Assembly (NCBI GenBank): GCA_015060965.1
Contig: SUXN01000007.1
Coordinates: 1 to 64,000, forward strand
From: Bacteroidales bacterium
GTDB lineage: Bacteria; Bacteroidota; Bacteroidia; Bacteroidales; Bacteroidaceae
Length of the DNA: 64,000 nt
Reading direction: 5' to 3'
Position 1 is the stretch's first letter. Each line of letters starts with the position of its first letter. The position numbers and the translations under genes are program-made. A model generated the notes under the pieces. That model had not been told where the DNA came from. It saw only the letters and a program-made list of their open reading frames with translations, and searched no databases. Shown one piece after another: positions 16,801-24,225 of the stretch.

Positions 16801-19075
16801 TCCTTCTACTCTCTTCCACTCTGAATATGACAACGGTACAGGCCTTACTTCTGTTGACGGCCTTGACCACTACCTCCGTGTAGACCTTGGCGAGGGTAAC
16901 GAGCTCTCTTCATTTGCGTTCACATTCACTACACGTGATAGAAACTGCACAGTAAACTCTCCGACAACAATCGTAGTTGAGGGTAGCAACGAGGCTGAGG
17001 GTGAGTACACAGAGATTGCAACAATCACTGACATCCCACAGGAGAACTCTTACAAGTTCGAGTCTGATGTTCTTTCAACAGCAGACGGCACAGCTTACCG
17101 TTATATCCGCTTCCGCGTAACAGCTACCGGTAGTAACCAGACTGACGGTGGTGGCAAGATTTTCTTCTTCATCTCTGAGTTCGGTATGAGCAAGGCAGTT
17201 GTTGAGGATACACCTTCAGTAGGTGAGGGCAACGCCAACAAGCTCGCCGGTTATGTAGCACTCGCTGCTGCAAACGAGGCTGCCAAGGCTGTTCTCGAGG
17301 GTGAGAAGCCTTTCGCTAAGGATGTAGAGAAGGCAACTGCTGACCTTGAGGCAGCTCTTAACGTAGCAGCTCCATTGGAGGTTGTTGCTGTAACTCCTGC
17401 TGAGGCTGTAGAGGCTCTCGAGGTTATCACAATCGAGTTCAACAAGGATATTATCGTTGACTGGGGTACATCTGACGCAGGTACAGGTACTGGCACAGGC
17501 ACAGGTACAGGTACTGGCACTGGTACTGGTACTGGCACTGGCACTGGTACTGGCACTGGCACTGGCACAGGTACTGACGCAGGCGTTCAGTTCATCAAGG
17601 TTAAGAACGGTAACAACGTTGTTGGTACAATCTGGACAAGCCAGGCTGTAGTTGAGGGCAACATGATTACTCTTAAGCTTGAGAGCGCTATTGTTGCCGG
17701 TGGTGAGTACACTATCGCATTCCCAGCAGGCGTTGTAACAACTGCTGACGGCGACGAGTACGCCGGTGAAACATTCACATTCACTGTTGAGGAGCCTATC
17801 CCATTCGAGGTTGTAGCAGTAACTCCAGCCGAGGAGGTTGAGGCACTTGAGGTTATCACTCTCGAGTTCAGCAAGGAGTTCACAGTAGACTGGGGTACAT
17901 CTGACGCAGGTACAGGCACTGGCACTGGTACAGGTACTGGTACTGGTACTGGTACAGGTACAGGTACTGGCACTGGCACAGGCACAGGTACTGACGCAGG
18001 CGTTCAGTTCATCAAGGTTAAGAACGGCAACAACGTTGTTGGTACAATCTGGACAAGCCAGGCTACAACTGAGGGTACAGTTCTTAGACTCCCGCTCGAG
18101 GCTGCTATCACAGCTGCCGGTGAGTACACCATCGCATTCCCTGCTGGCGTTGTAACAAGCGTTAACGGTGAGGAATATGCCGGTGAGACATTCACATTCA
18201 CAGTTGTTGAGCCTGCTGCTCCACTGGAGGTTGTAGCAGTAACTCCTGCTGAGGCTGTTGAGTCACTCGAGGTTATCGAGATTGAGTTCACCGAGGAGAT
18301 TGTTTCTAACTATGGTGAGGATGGCAAGGTTAACCTCAGCAAGGGTGCCGAGACTATCGCTATCACAAACATCGTAGCTGAGGGCAACATCTTGAGACTC
18401 ACACTCGACGAGGCTCTCACAACAGAGGGTACATACGGCTTCACAATCGGTAAGGGTAAGGTTGCAAGCAAGGCTACCGGCGTTGAGTACGGTGGTGGTA
18501 ACTTCAGCGTTGAGGTTGTTGCTGCTTCTGTTCCTGTAATTGACCTTAACAAGACATACCGCGTTAAGCATGTTGAGAGCGGCAAGTATCTCCACGCAAG
18601 TGAGTACAACGCTGACAATTCAACCGGTCCTATCGGTTCTGTAATCGTTACTGACGAGGCTGTTGACGCAAAGCAGGTATTCAAGATTGAGGAGACTGGC
18701 GACGGTCAGTACTATCTTGCAACTGTTGAGGGTTACTACATCGTTTGCCGCGCATGGAACGTTGACGCTTGCGACAACGAGAAGACAGCTCTTGGTTTCA
18801 CATACGTGAACGACACAGACTTTGTCATCACAAATGCTAACGGCTACTTCAAGGTAGAGAACGTAGGCGGCATTGACTATCCATTCTGCGACGCTCAGGA
18901 TCCTTCTATTGCAGCCACATGGACACTCGAGGAGGTTGAGCTCCCAGAGGGTATCATCGGCGTAAACAACGACAACGCAGTTAAGGGTATCTATGATGTA
19001 ACAGGTCGCAAGATCGAGAACATCACAAAGCCTGGTATCTACATTGTAAACGGTAAGAAGATTATGGTTAAGTAA
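13874..19075 (+). CDS. Large secreted multidomain protein with two Thr-Gly tracts
   Basis: 1733 residues. Signal peptide (1-20); beta-rich N-terminal domain (to about 185); Glu-Pro linker; LamG-like domain (about 200-405); beta domains (to about 650); discoidin (F5/8 type C)-like domain 1 (about 693-857), helical spacer, discoidin-like domain 2 (about 935-1111); helical spacer; three Ig-like domains starting at LEVVAVTPAE (about 1166, 1310, 1453); a ricin-like beta region; C-terminal tail VTGRKI...PGIYIVNGKK. Pure (GT)n tracts occupy 1203-1234 and 1346-1373 in Ig-like domains 1 and 2 but not 3. Predicted role: surface or secreted glycan-binding adhesin. No catalytic domain recognised. Codon use (many GTT, GCT, ACA, GGT/GGC) differs from neighbours and suggests high expression. 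Confidence 0.85.
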   Translation: MKKFTLFLMSMFLFLGTAMAQSYSLTETRLSSDELNAKTASTLIAIKNLSATNNYYFVGNTGATPYSAAEFSDAAVFVWQPVEEGVAGSYYLMKPDGTYMQATSPKDFGTVDGAAVFTAANPTTANGEFNGDGDSQAYIDDEALLVRFMNSAAGNWINVQNGEAGTPLYNTGKGGWTIHYIYAVEAATVEPEPEPEPELPAEGELVLALTADQIGEAPYQLSDEDAAKVFALSDLTVAVKVNTPATMSGRCALFCTSDPTQAANTGAMGMNSAYVAYGTNNATTGYLASCKDGDRFTSGNIPVAAEGVVLVYVISPTNNLCQLYVDGTLAREWNNAHADGFMAAYEIATPQMVKADYADANIYIGGGMTAEGAREAFTGAVTGVEVYNGALTAEEVANVFAVTEPEPSVETFAVTADLFPTVEGDVTEIKGIRVEAGQGAALASLPTEWTLTNEAGDEFEMNIQWLYDYETVLIMVNPAITEAGTYTLTIPAGSLKTDDGKECEAAEFSWTIAGTVVEETFPKLSNDETRYYYKIASYNRGGYLSSVGDGAGVQHVAETMASYWYFTKADENGGVYFHNYTSEQTLGADRAMSDTPAIWYVLANGVNEEGHAISSTNPISSSSCIDANNYNTGVGSWNPSATDWHGTTWVFSEVDVDAMIAELQAARDAFDAAYAEAQAILDEAGLQTVEEAITLQTTDETAAGYIYSNAPDTGEGSIHHLVDGIVGDAQNYFHSNWHDNGASSDGLDHYLLVDLGAEASISDFKFNYHTRTGAANDYPVDILVEGSNDGTEFFEVGNVTGITARGNESYTSPAITSETAYRYLRFMVTKTSTDRTGAGVAHNYFHMAEFGISSITATIAEEYADLVGEISNLEVVAGQYADNAEYGKDQLIAATEAIKAAVAGIYATDEQISALEELIAQADAMLEEVGYSATSTTLTAIDIASNADAMLYSNAPCTNTSWGDQFTTWQYLFDNDPSTLFHSEYDNGTGLTSVDGLDHYLRVDLGEGNELSSFAFTFTTRDRNCTVNSPTTIVVEGSNEAEGEYTEIATITDIPQENSYKFESDVLSTADGTAYRYIRFRVTATGSNQTDGGGKIFFFISEFGMSKAVVEDTPSVGEGNANKLAGYVALAAANEAAKAVLEGEKPFAKDVEKATADLEAALNVAAPLEVVAVTPAEAVEALEVITIEFNKDIIVDWGTSDAGTGTGTGTGTGTGTGTGTGTGTGTGTGTGTGTDAGVQFIKVKNGNNVVGTIWTSQAVVEGNMITLKLESAIVAGGEYTIAFPAGVVTTADGDEYAGETFTFTVEEPIPFEVVAVTPAEEVEALEVITLEFSKEFTVDWGTSDAGTGTGTGTGTGTGTGTGTGTGTGTGTGTDAGVQFIKVKNGNNVVGTIWTSQATTEGTVLRLPLEAAITAAGEYTIAFPAGVVTSVNGEEYAGETFTFTVVEPAAPLEVVAVTPAEAVESLEVIEIEFTEEIVSNYGEDGKVNLSKGAETIAITNIVAEGNILRLTLDEALTTEGTYGFTIGKGKVASKATGVEYGGGNFSVEVVAASVPVIDLNKTYRVKHVESGKYLHASEYNADNSTGPIGSVIVTDEAVDAKQVFKIEETGDGQYYLATVEGYYIVCRAWNVDACDNEKTALGFTYVNDTDFVITNANGYFKVENVGGIDYPFCDAQDPSIAATWTLEEVELPEGIIGVNNDNAVKGIYDVTGRKIENITKPGIYIVNGKKIMVK
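17480..17575 (+). repeat. Hexanucleotide Gly-Thr coding tract 1 (16 units)
   Basis: Sixteen uninterrupted 6-base units of the form GGYACW (GGT or GGC, then ACT or ACA) encode 16 Gly-Thr pairs (residues 1203-1234). Third positions vary only between two choices per codon. Unit length is a multiple of three, so gain or loss of units keeps the frame. Confidence 0.95.
17909..17992 (+). repeat. Hexanucleotide Gly-Thr coding tract 2 (14 units)
   Basis: Fourteen GGYACW units encode Gly-Thr pairs (residues 1346-1373) at the equivalent position of the second Ig-like domain. Flanking sequence (DWGTSDAG before, TDAGVQFIKVKNG after) is the same as at tract 1, but the third-base pattern and unit number differ. 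Confidence 0.95.
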
Positions 19076-19098
19076 TTTTCATACTATAGACCTTTCAA

Positions 19099-19128
19099 GG
19101 AGGGTGGCTTTTGCCACCCTCCTTTTTT
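19099..19128 (+). terminator. Strong intrinsic terminator
   Basis: A perfect 10-base stem (GGAGGGTGGC/GCCACCCTCC) with a TTTT loop is followed by six T residues, 23 bases after the stop of the 1733-residue protein. Confidence 0.95.
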
Positions 19129-19204
19129 ATATGCAAAAAATATTCACCCTGTCCATGCTTTTACGAAAAATATCCCTACATTTGTCATAGAGCGTGAACT
19201 TGCG

Positions 19205-19472
19205 CAAGCATTGTCATCCCGAACCGCAGGGAGGGATCTCAAAAACGCGAACTTGTCATCCCGACAGAGCGTAGCGACGAAATCCGGAGGGTTCGACAAT
19301 GCTGCGATTAAGCAAGCGAGATACAAGTTTACTTTAATCTCACTGCGAGCGAAAGCAGGTTCAACGAAGTTAATGCCGACGGCAAATGGTCGCACGTAGT
19401 ATGGGCAATGCTCATGCCGTGCGGGTTGCGAAAAGCAAAACGAGTCAATGACAGTGCAAATATAGAATGACA
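19205..19472 (+). repeat. Composite dispersed-repeat array upstream of ftcD
   Basis: The region 19129-19501 has no supportable gene. It holds two TGTCATCCCGA-type repeat starts (19212 and 19255), a middle section of related GCGAG/GAGCGAAAGC sequence, a 33-nt bulged hairpin (19391-19423) and a conserved tail (AAAAGCAAAACGAGTCAATG...GAATGACA) ending at 19472. The same tail occurs at 21717-21759 and, inverted, at 23960-24001. The first and last 8 bases (TGTCATCC, GAATGACA) are near-inverted copies, as in a mobile repeat. No ORF inside is plausible. Confidence 0.8.
19391..19423 (+). repeat. 33-nt bulged hairpin, copy A
   Basis: Lower stem CGCACG/CGTGCG, 2-base 5' bulge TA, upper 8-base stem GTATGGGC/GCTCATGC with two G-T pairs, loop AAT. 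See copies B, C and D for compensatory changes. Confidence 0.8.
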
Positions 19473-19501
19473 AGAACAAGGATTTAGACATTAACAATAA
19501 T

Positions 19502-21211
19502 ATGCAGAAGAGAATCATTGAGTGCGTGCCTAATTTTTCCGAAGGCCGCAACGCAGAGACAATCAAGCAGATAACTGATGCTATCGAGAGTGTTAAGGGT
19601 GTAAAGCTACTGGACGTTGACCCGGGAGAAGCTACCAACCGCACCGTAGTAACCTTTGTTGGAGAGCCCGAGGCTGTGATGAATGCGGCAGTGGCATCAA
19701 TAAAACGTGCCACAGAACTCATTGACATGCGCCAGCACAAGGGAGCCCACCCACGCATGGGTGCCTGCGACGTGTGTCCGCTCATTCCTGTATCGGGCAT
19801 CACCATGGAGGAGTGTGCCGAGCTTGCGCGAGGCCTTGCCAAGCGCATTGCCGAGGAACTGGCCGTGCCCACATACTGCTACGAGGCGGCAGCCTTCAAG
19901 CCCGAGCGCCGTAACCTTGCCGTATGCCGTAAGGGAGAGTATGAGGCCCTGCCCGAGAGGATGACAAGCAACGAGGAGCAGCCCGACTTTGGCGCACGTG
20001 CCTTTGACGAGGGAATCGCACGTACAGGAGCGACCGCAGTGGGAGCGCGCGATTTCCTTGTTGCCGTAAACTATAACCTGAATACCACATCCACCCGCCG
20101 CGCGAACGCGATAGCATTTGACGTGCGCGAGAAGGGACGCCCCATGCGTGAGGGCAACCCCATCGTGGGCAAGATAATAAAGGACGAGAACGGTGAGCCT
20201 GTAATGAAGCCCGGCACACTGAAGGCATGCAAGGCCATAGGCTGGTTCATTGACGAGTATGGAATTGCACAGGTATCGATGAACATGACCGACCTCTCTG
20301 TCACCCCGTTGCACGTTGCCTTTGACGAGGTGTGCCGTGCGGCAGATGCCCGTGGCGTGCGCGTGACAGGAACCGAGATTGTGGGCCTTGTGCCGAAGAA
20401 GGTTCTTGTTGATGCCGGCCGTTACTTCCTGCGCAAGCAGCACCGCTCGACAGGCGTGCCCGAGAGAGAACTGGTGCGCATAGCTATTGAGACAATGGGC
20501 CTTTCTACACTCAAGGAGTTCAAGCCCGAGGAGAAGGTCATAGAGTATATGCTTGAGGCTGATGAGCAGAAGAGCGTGAACAAACTCGTTGACATGACCT
20601 GCAAGGCTTTTGCCGAGGAGACAGCGAGCGAGTCACCGGCACCCGGTGGAGGCTCAATATCGGCATATATGGGTGCCCTTGCAGCAGCACTGGGCACAAT
20701 GGTTGCCAACCTCTCATCGCACAAAGCCGGATGGGACGACCGTTGGGAATACTTCTCGGGCTGGGCCGAGAACGGCATGCAGGTGATGAACGAGCTGCTT
20801 GCACTTGTCGACGAGGACACTGCTGCCTTCAACAAGATTATGGATGTATTCGCAATGCCAAAGAACACCCCAGAGGAGAAAGCGGCACGTGCCGCAGCAA
20901 TGCAGGTCGCGACACTCTATGCCACGGAGGTTCCCCTGCGTACTATGAAGGCTGCCTACAAGGCATTTGACGTTGTACGCGCCATGGCCGAAGAGGGCAA
21001 CCCGAATTCAGTATCAGACGCAGGAGTGGGCGCATTGGCCGCACGCTCGGCGGTGATGGGCGCTTGCCTCAACGTCAAGATTAACGCTGCCGGACTCAAG
21101 GACCGCGAGACAGCCGACAGGCTTGTAAAGGAAGCCGAGGAGATTCAGGCACTTGCACAGCAGGCCGAGAAGGAGATTCTTGCCGTTGTTGAGAGTAAGA
21201 TAAATGCATAA
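19502..21211 (+). CDS. ftcD: Bifunctional glutamate formimidoyltransferase / formimidotetrahydrofolate cyclodeaminase
   Basis: 569 residues, cytosolic. Residues 1-330 form the formiminotransferase domain, opening with CVPNFSEGRN and carrying RQHKGAHPRMG with His79 and His83 (one matches the family's catalytic His). From about 345 the cyclodeaminase domain follows, with SPAPGGGSISAYMGALAAAL. It transfers the formimino group of N-formimino-glutamate to tetrahydrofolate, giving glutamate, then releases ammonia to give 5,10-methenyl-tetrahydrofolate. It replaces HutG-type hydrolysis as the final step of histidine degradation. The fused form resembles the animal enzyme and is usual in Bacteroidetes. 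It is first of the four hut genes here, isolated by repeats on both sides. Confidence 0.97.
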   Translation: MQKRIIECVPNFSEGRNAETIKQITDAIESVKGVKLLDVDPGEATNRTVVTFVGEPEAVMNAAVASIKRATELIDMRQHKGAHPRMGACDVCPLIPVSGITMEECAELARGLAKRIAEELAVPTYCYEAAAFKPERRNLAVCRKGEYEALPERMTSNEEQPDFGARAFDEGIARTGATAVGARDFLVAVNYNLNTTSTRRANAIAFDVREKGRPMREGNPIVGKIIKDENGEPVMKPGTLKACKAIGWFIDEYGIAQVSMNMTDLSVTPLHVAFDEVCRAADARGVRVTGTEIVGLVPKKVLVDAGRYFLRKQHRSTGVPERELVRIAIETMGLSTLKEFKPEEKVIEYMLEADEQKSVNKLVDMTCKAFAEETASESPAPGGGSISAYMGALAAALGTMVANLSSHKAGWDDRWEYFSGWAENGMQVMNELLALVDEDTAAFNKIMDVFAMPKNTPEEKAARAAAMQVATLYATEVPLRTMKAAYKAFDVVRAMAEEGNPNSVSDAGVGALAARSAVMGACLNVKINAAGLKDRETADRLVKEAEEIQALAQQAEKEILAVVESKINA

Positions 21212-21235
21212 CCGGGTTGCCTTTCCGGCTGTAGG

Positions 21236-21394
21236 GGCGGTACCGGAGTGTCCGCCAAAAGCACCGCGAACAATGTCATCCCGAGCGAGCAAAGCGACGA
21301 GGGATCTCAAAAACCGCGAAAAATGTCATTCCGAGCGAAGCGAAGCATCTAAAACAGCAAGAAAAGAGATCCTTCACATACGTTCAGGATGACA
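21236..21394. repeat. Dispersed repeats downstream of ftcD, including a 71-base inverted-repeat element
   Basis: Three pieces follow each other. A GGCGG...CCGCC hairpin lies at 21236-21256. A TGTCATCCCGAGCGAGC repeat start begins at 21273. A complete element spans 21324-21394: it starts TGTCATTCCGAGCGAAG, ends CGTTCAGGATGACA, and carries inner inverted parts GAAGCATCT and AGATCCTTC. The region 21212-21805 contains no gene I can support. Confidence 0.8.
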
Positions 21395-21470
21395 AGTACG
21401 CGGACAATGTCATCCCGAGCGAGTGAAACGACGAATGCCGCAGGTTTAGATAATGCCGACAGCGAATGGT

Positions 21471-21503
21471 CGCACGTAGCATGGGCAATGCTCATGCCGT
21501 GCG
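21471..21503 (+). repeat. 33-nt bulged hairpin, copy B
   Basis: CGCACG/CGTGCG lower stem, TA bulge, GCATGGGC/GCTCATGC upper stem, AAT loop. It differs from copy A by one C/T change that turns a G-T pair into C-G. Confidence 0.8.
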
Positions 21504-21677
21504 GGTCGCGAAAAGGCGGCATTGTCAAAGAATCTCTAAAACAACAGCGGAAAAGGAGATTCTTCATTGCACTCAGAATGACAAAACAACGTTTTGTTAT
21601 CGGTGAGTTCATTAGTGTAACAATGAACGAACCAATGCTCTTTTGTTTTGTTATCGACGAGTTTTGCAGCAACAGGT

Positions 21678-21710
21678 CAAACGTAGCATAGCCGTAGGTT
21701 ATGCCGTTTG
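21678..21710 (+). repeat. 33-nt bulged hairpin, copy C
   Basis: CAAACG/CGTTTG lower stem, TA bulge, GCATAGCC/GGTTATGC upper stem, GTA loop. Relative to copy B both strands of the lower stem and of the upper stem have changed together, keeping the pairing. Confidence 0.85.
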
Positions 21711-21805
21711 GGTTGCGAAAAGCAAAACGAGTCAATGACAGTGCAAATATAGAATGACAGTTCTATGAGAAAAAACAAAAACAAACAGACCAAAACCATA
21801 ATATA

Positions 21806-23821
21806 ATGACCGACTTTCAAAAGGATATACTTGCAGGAATACCCGATGTATTGCCTGCAAAGAAAGAGTACGACAAGAGTGCGAACCATGCCCCAAAGCG
21901 CAAGGACATCCTCACCGATGAGGAGAAGAAACTGGCGCTTGCCAATGCACTGCGCTACTTCCCCGAGAAGCACCATGCCGAGCTTGCACCGGAGTTCTTA
22001 GACGAGCTGAAGAGATACGGCCGAATATACATGTACCGTCTGCGCCCTGACTATGAGATGTATGCACGCTCAATAGACGAGTACCCTGCACGCTCACGTC
22101 AGGCTGCTGCCATAATGCTCATGATTCAGAACAATCTTGACAAGGCTGTGGCACAGCATCCTCACGAGCTCATCACATACGGAGGCAATGGCGCGGTGTT
22201 CCAGAACTGGGCACAGTACCGCCTGGCGATGAAATACCTTGCCGAGATGACCGACGAGCAGACACTTGTGATGTACTCGGGCCACCCGCTGGGGCTGTTC
22301 CCCTCGCACAAGGATGCTCCGCGCGTAATCGTAACCAACGGTATGGTAATCCCCAACCACTCGTCACAGGACGACTGGGAGCGCTTCAATGCAATGGGTG
22401 TATCGCAGTACGGACAGATGACTGCCGGCTCATATATGTACATTGGGCCACAGGGCATTGTGCACGGCACTACAATCACGGTGATGAATGCCGCACGCAA
22501 ACGCATGAAGCCCGGACAGAGCGACCTCAAGGGAATGCTGTTCGTGACCGCCGGACTGGGCGGAATGTCGGGTGCCCAGCCAAAGGCCGGAAACATCTCG
22601 GGCGTTGTGAGCGTGACAGCAGAAATAAATATTGCAGCAGCCGAGAAGCGCTACAAGCAGGGCTGGGTGGACGAACTGCACTCATCGCTCGATGAGCTTA
22701 TTCCTCGCATCAGGGAGGCTGTCGAGAAGAAAGAGGTTGTATCATTCGCATACGTGGGCAACGTGGTTGACCTTTGGGAGCGTCTTGCCGACGAGGAGAT
22801 GAACGTTGACCTGGGAAGTGACCAGACATCACTGCACAACCCATGGGCAGGCGGCTACTACCCTGTGGGCTACAGCTACGAGGAGAGCAACCGCATGATG
22901 GCTGAGGAGCCCGAGCGCTTCCGCGAGTGCGTGCAGGAGTCACTGCGCCGCCACGTGGCAGCCATCAACAGGCTGACAGCACGCGGAATGTATTTCTTCG
23001 ACTACGGCAATGCCTTCCTGCTTGAATCATCACGCGCAGGAGCGGACATCCTTGCCGCCGACGGCAAGTTCCGTTACCCCTCATACGTGCAGGACATTAT
23101 GGGACCTATGTTTTTTGACTATGGCTTCGGCCCGTTCCGCTGGGTATGTACATCGGGCAACGAGAAGGATCTTGAAATAACCGACCGCCTTGCAGCCGAG
23201 GTACTTGAGCAGATGCTCACCGAGGCACCTGAGGAGATTCGCGGACAGCTCGAGGATAACCTGCACTGGATTCGTGAGGCAAAGCAGAACAAGCTTGTGG
23301 TAGGTTCACAGGCGCGCATCCTCTATGCCGACTCCGAGGGCCGCACACGCATTGCCCTTGCCTTCAACGAGGCGATTGCAAAGGGTGAGATTTCGGCACC
23401 CGTAGTGCTTGGACGCGACCACCACGATGTATCGGGAACCGACTCTCCTTACCGTGAGACATCGAACATATACGACGGTTCACAGTTCTGTGCCGACATG
23501 GCAGTGCACAATGTCATCGGCGACTCGTTCCGCGGTGCCACCTGGGTGTCAATACACAACGGCGGCGGCGTTGGCTGGGGTGAGGTGATGAACGGCGGCT
23601 TCGGCATGGTGATTGACGGCAGCGACGACTCGGCACGACACATCGAGGAGATGTTGTTATGGGATGTGAACAACGGTATCGCACGCCGCAGCTGGGCACG
23701 CAACGAGGGCGCGATGTTCGCCATCAAACGACAGATGGAGCGCACTCCGTTGCTTAAGGTTACAATGCCTAACCTTGCCGACAAGGAACTGATTGAAAGA
23801 GTATTCAACGAGAATAGATAA
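21806..23821 (+). CDS. hutU: Urocanate hydratase
   Basis: 671 residues, cytosolic, the long form seen in Bacteroidetes and eukaryotes rather than the roughly 550-residue proteobacterial form. Recognisable segments: YGGNGAVFQNWAQYRLAMKYL (about 128-148), GPQGIVHGTT, GLGGMSGAQP (NAD-binding Gly-rich region) and SIHNGGGVGWGEVMNGG near 580. It adds water to urocanate using tightly bound NAD+ as electrophile, giving 4-imidazolone-5-propionate, the HutI substrate. It is separated from ftcD by 594 bases and from hutH by 404 bases, both full of repeats; no clear promoter is seen just upstream, so read-through from ftcD is likely. Confidence 0.97.
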   Translation: MTDFQKDILAGIPDVLPAKKEYDKSANHAPKRKDILTDEEKKLALANALRYFPEKHHAELAPEFLDELKRYGRIYMYRLRPDYEMYARSIDEYPARSRQAAAIMLMIQNNLDKAVAQHPHELITYGGNGAVFQNWAQYRLAMKYLAEMTDEQTLVMYSGHPLGLFPSHKDAPRVIVTNGMVIPNHSSQDDWERFNAMGVSQYGQMTAGSYMYIGPQGIVHGTTITVMNAARKRMKPGQSDLKGMLFVTAGLGGMSGAQPKAGNISGVVSVTAEINIAAAEKRYKQGWVDELHSSLDELIPRIREAVEKKEVVSFAYVGNVVDLWERLADEEMNVDLGSDQTSLHNPWAGGYYPVGYSYEESNRMMAEEPERFRECVQESLRRHVAAINRLTARGMYFFDYGNAFLLESSRAGADILAADGKFRYPSYVQDIMGPMFFDYGFGPFRWVCTSGNEKDLEITDRLAAEVLEQMLTEAPEEIRGQLEDNLHWIREAKQNKLVVGSQARILYADSEGRTRIALAFNEAIAKGEISAPVVLGRDHHDVSGTDSPYRETSNIYDGSQFCADMAVHNVIGDSFRGATWVSIHNGGGVGWGEVMNGGFGMVIDGSDDSARHIEEMLLWDVNNGIARRSWARNEGAMFAIKRQMERTPLLKVTMPNLADKELIERVFNENR

Positions 23822-23822
23822 A

Positions 23823-23932
23823 GGATTTATTGTCCCCCTGCATTAGGGGTACGAGCATAGCGGAGGGGGTGCAATAAGATAACCCCTCCGGTCCTTGACC
23901 ACCTCCCCTAAAACAGGGGAGGAATACAAGAC
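23823..23932 (+). repeat. G/C-rich hairpin repeat downstream of hutU
   Basis: Two pairings are visible: ATTGTCCCCCT (from 23830) with AGGGGGTGCAAT (ending about 23876), and CCTCCCC (23902-23908) with GGGGAGG (23916-23922). Without a T tract it looks like an extragenic repeat more than a terminator. The rest of 23822-24225 is covered by the next array. Confidence 0.55.
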
Positions 23933-23959
23933 TTTCGCGTACTTGTCATTTCATAGAAC

Positions 23960-24149
23960 TGTCATTCTGTATTTGCACTGCCATTGACTCGTTTTGCTTT
24001 TAGTGCACCGCAGGGCATCACTTTTAGCGATGCAGCCTGCGACGTTCACTGCAAAACTCGTCGATAACAAAACGTTGTTTTGTCATTCTGAGTGCAACGA
24101 AGAATCTATTTCATTGCAGTTGTTTTAGATGCTTCGCTCCAGCATGACA
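23960..24149 (-). repeat. Composite dispersed-repeat array between hutU and hutH (inverted)
   Basis: It starts TGTCATTCTGTATTTGCAC, the inverse of the conserved tail found at 19472 and 21759. It contains hairpin copy D (24009-24041), the TCGATAACAAAACG segment shared with the array upstream of hutU, and a complete inverted-repeat element (24081-24149) that starts TGTCATTCTGAGTGCAACG and ends TCCAGCATGACA. Confidence 0.8.
24009..24041 (-). repeat. 33-nt bulged hairpin, copy D
   Basis: Read on the minus strand: lower stem CGCAGG/CCTGCG, bulge CT, upper stem GCATCGCT/AGTGATGC, loop AAA. Three upper-stem pairs and one lower-stem pair differ from copy B, each by matched changes, and the G-T pair at the sixth position of the upper stem is kept. 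Confidence 0.85.
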
Positions 24150-24225
24150 AGTCAGTGCACCAGCGCAAGCATTGTCAAAGGACCTCAACAACAGCAGAAT
24201 AACGACTAACCAACATAACAATATT

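Larger units (their letters stand above)
21405..21759 (+). repeat. Composite dispersed-repeat array upstream of hutU
   Basis: This stretch holds another TGTCATCCCGAGCGAG start, hairpin copy B (21471-21503), a part-element ending CTCAGAATGACA (to 21582), a segment with two related TTTTGTTATCG...GAG units, hairpin copy C (21678-21710) and the conserved tail ending GAATGACA at 21759. The last part is collinear with the inverse of 23960-24086, apart from an insertion of about 55 bases. Confidence 0.8.

Noticed and set aside
17251-17985. Minus-strand frames encoding long Val-Pro repeats
   Set aside because: They are the antisense reading of the Gly-Thr tracts and have no start region, neighbours or other support.
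17480-17992. CRISPR-like array
   Set aside because: The repeats are 6 bases long, in frame and coding, without spacers; no cas gene is present.
19144-19872. 242-codon open frame on the minus strand across the ftcD upstream repeat
   Set aside because: It overlaps the 5' part of ftcD and is read through the dispersed repeat; the same peptide fragment appears at the other repeat copy but is broken in the inverted one, so it reflects repeat sequence and not a gene.
19205-24149. Insertion sequence or transposon
   Set aside because: Repeat ends are inverted, but no transposase frame exists inside or near; treated as non-autonomous repeats.
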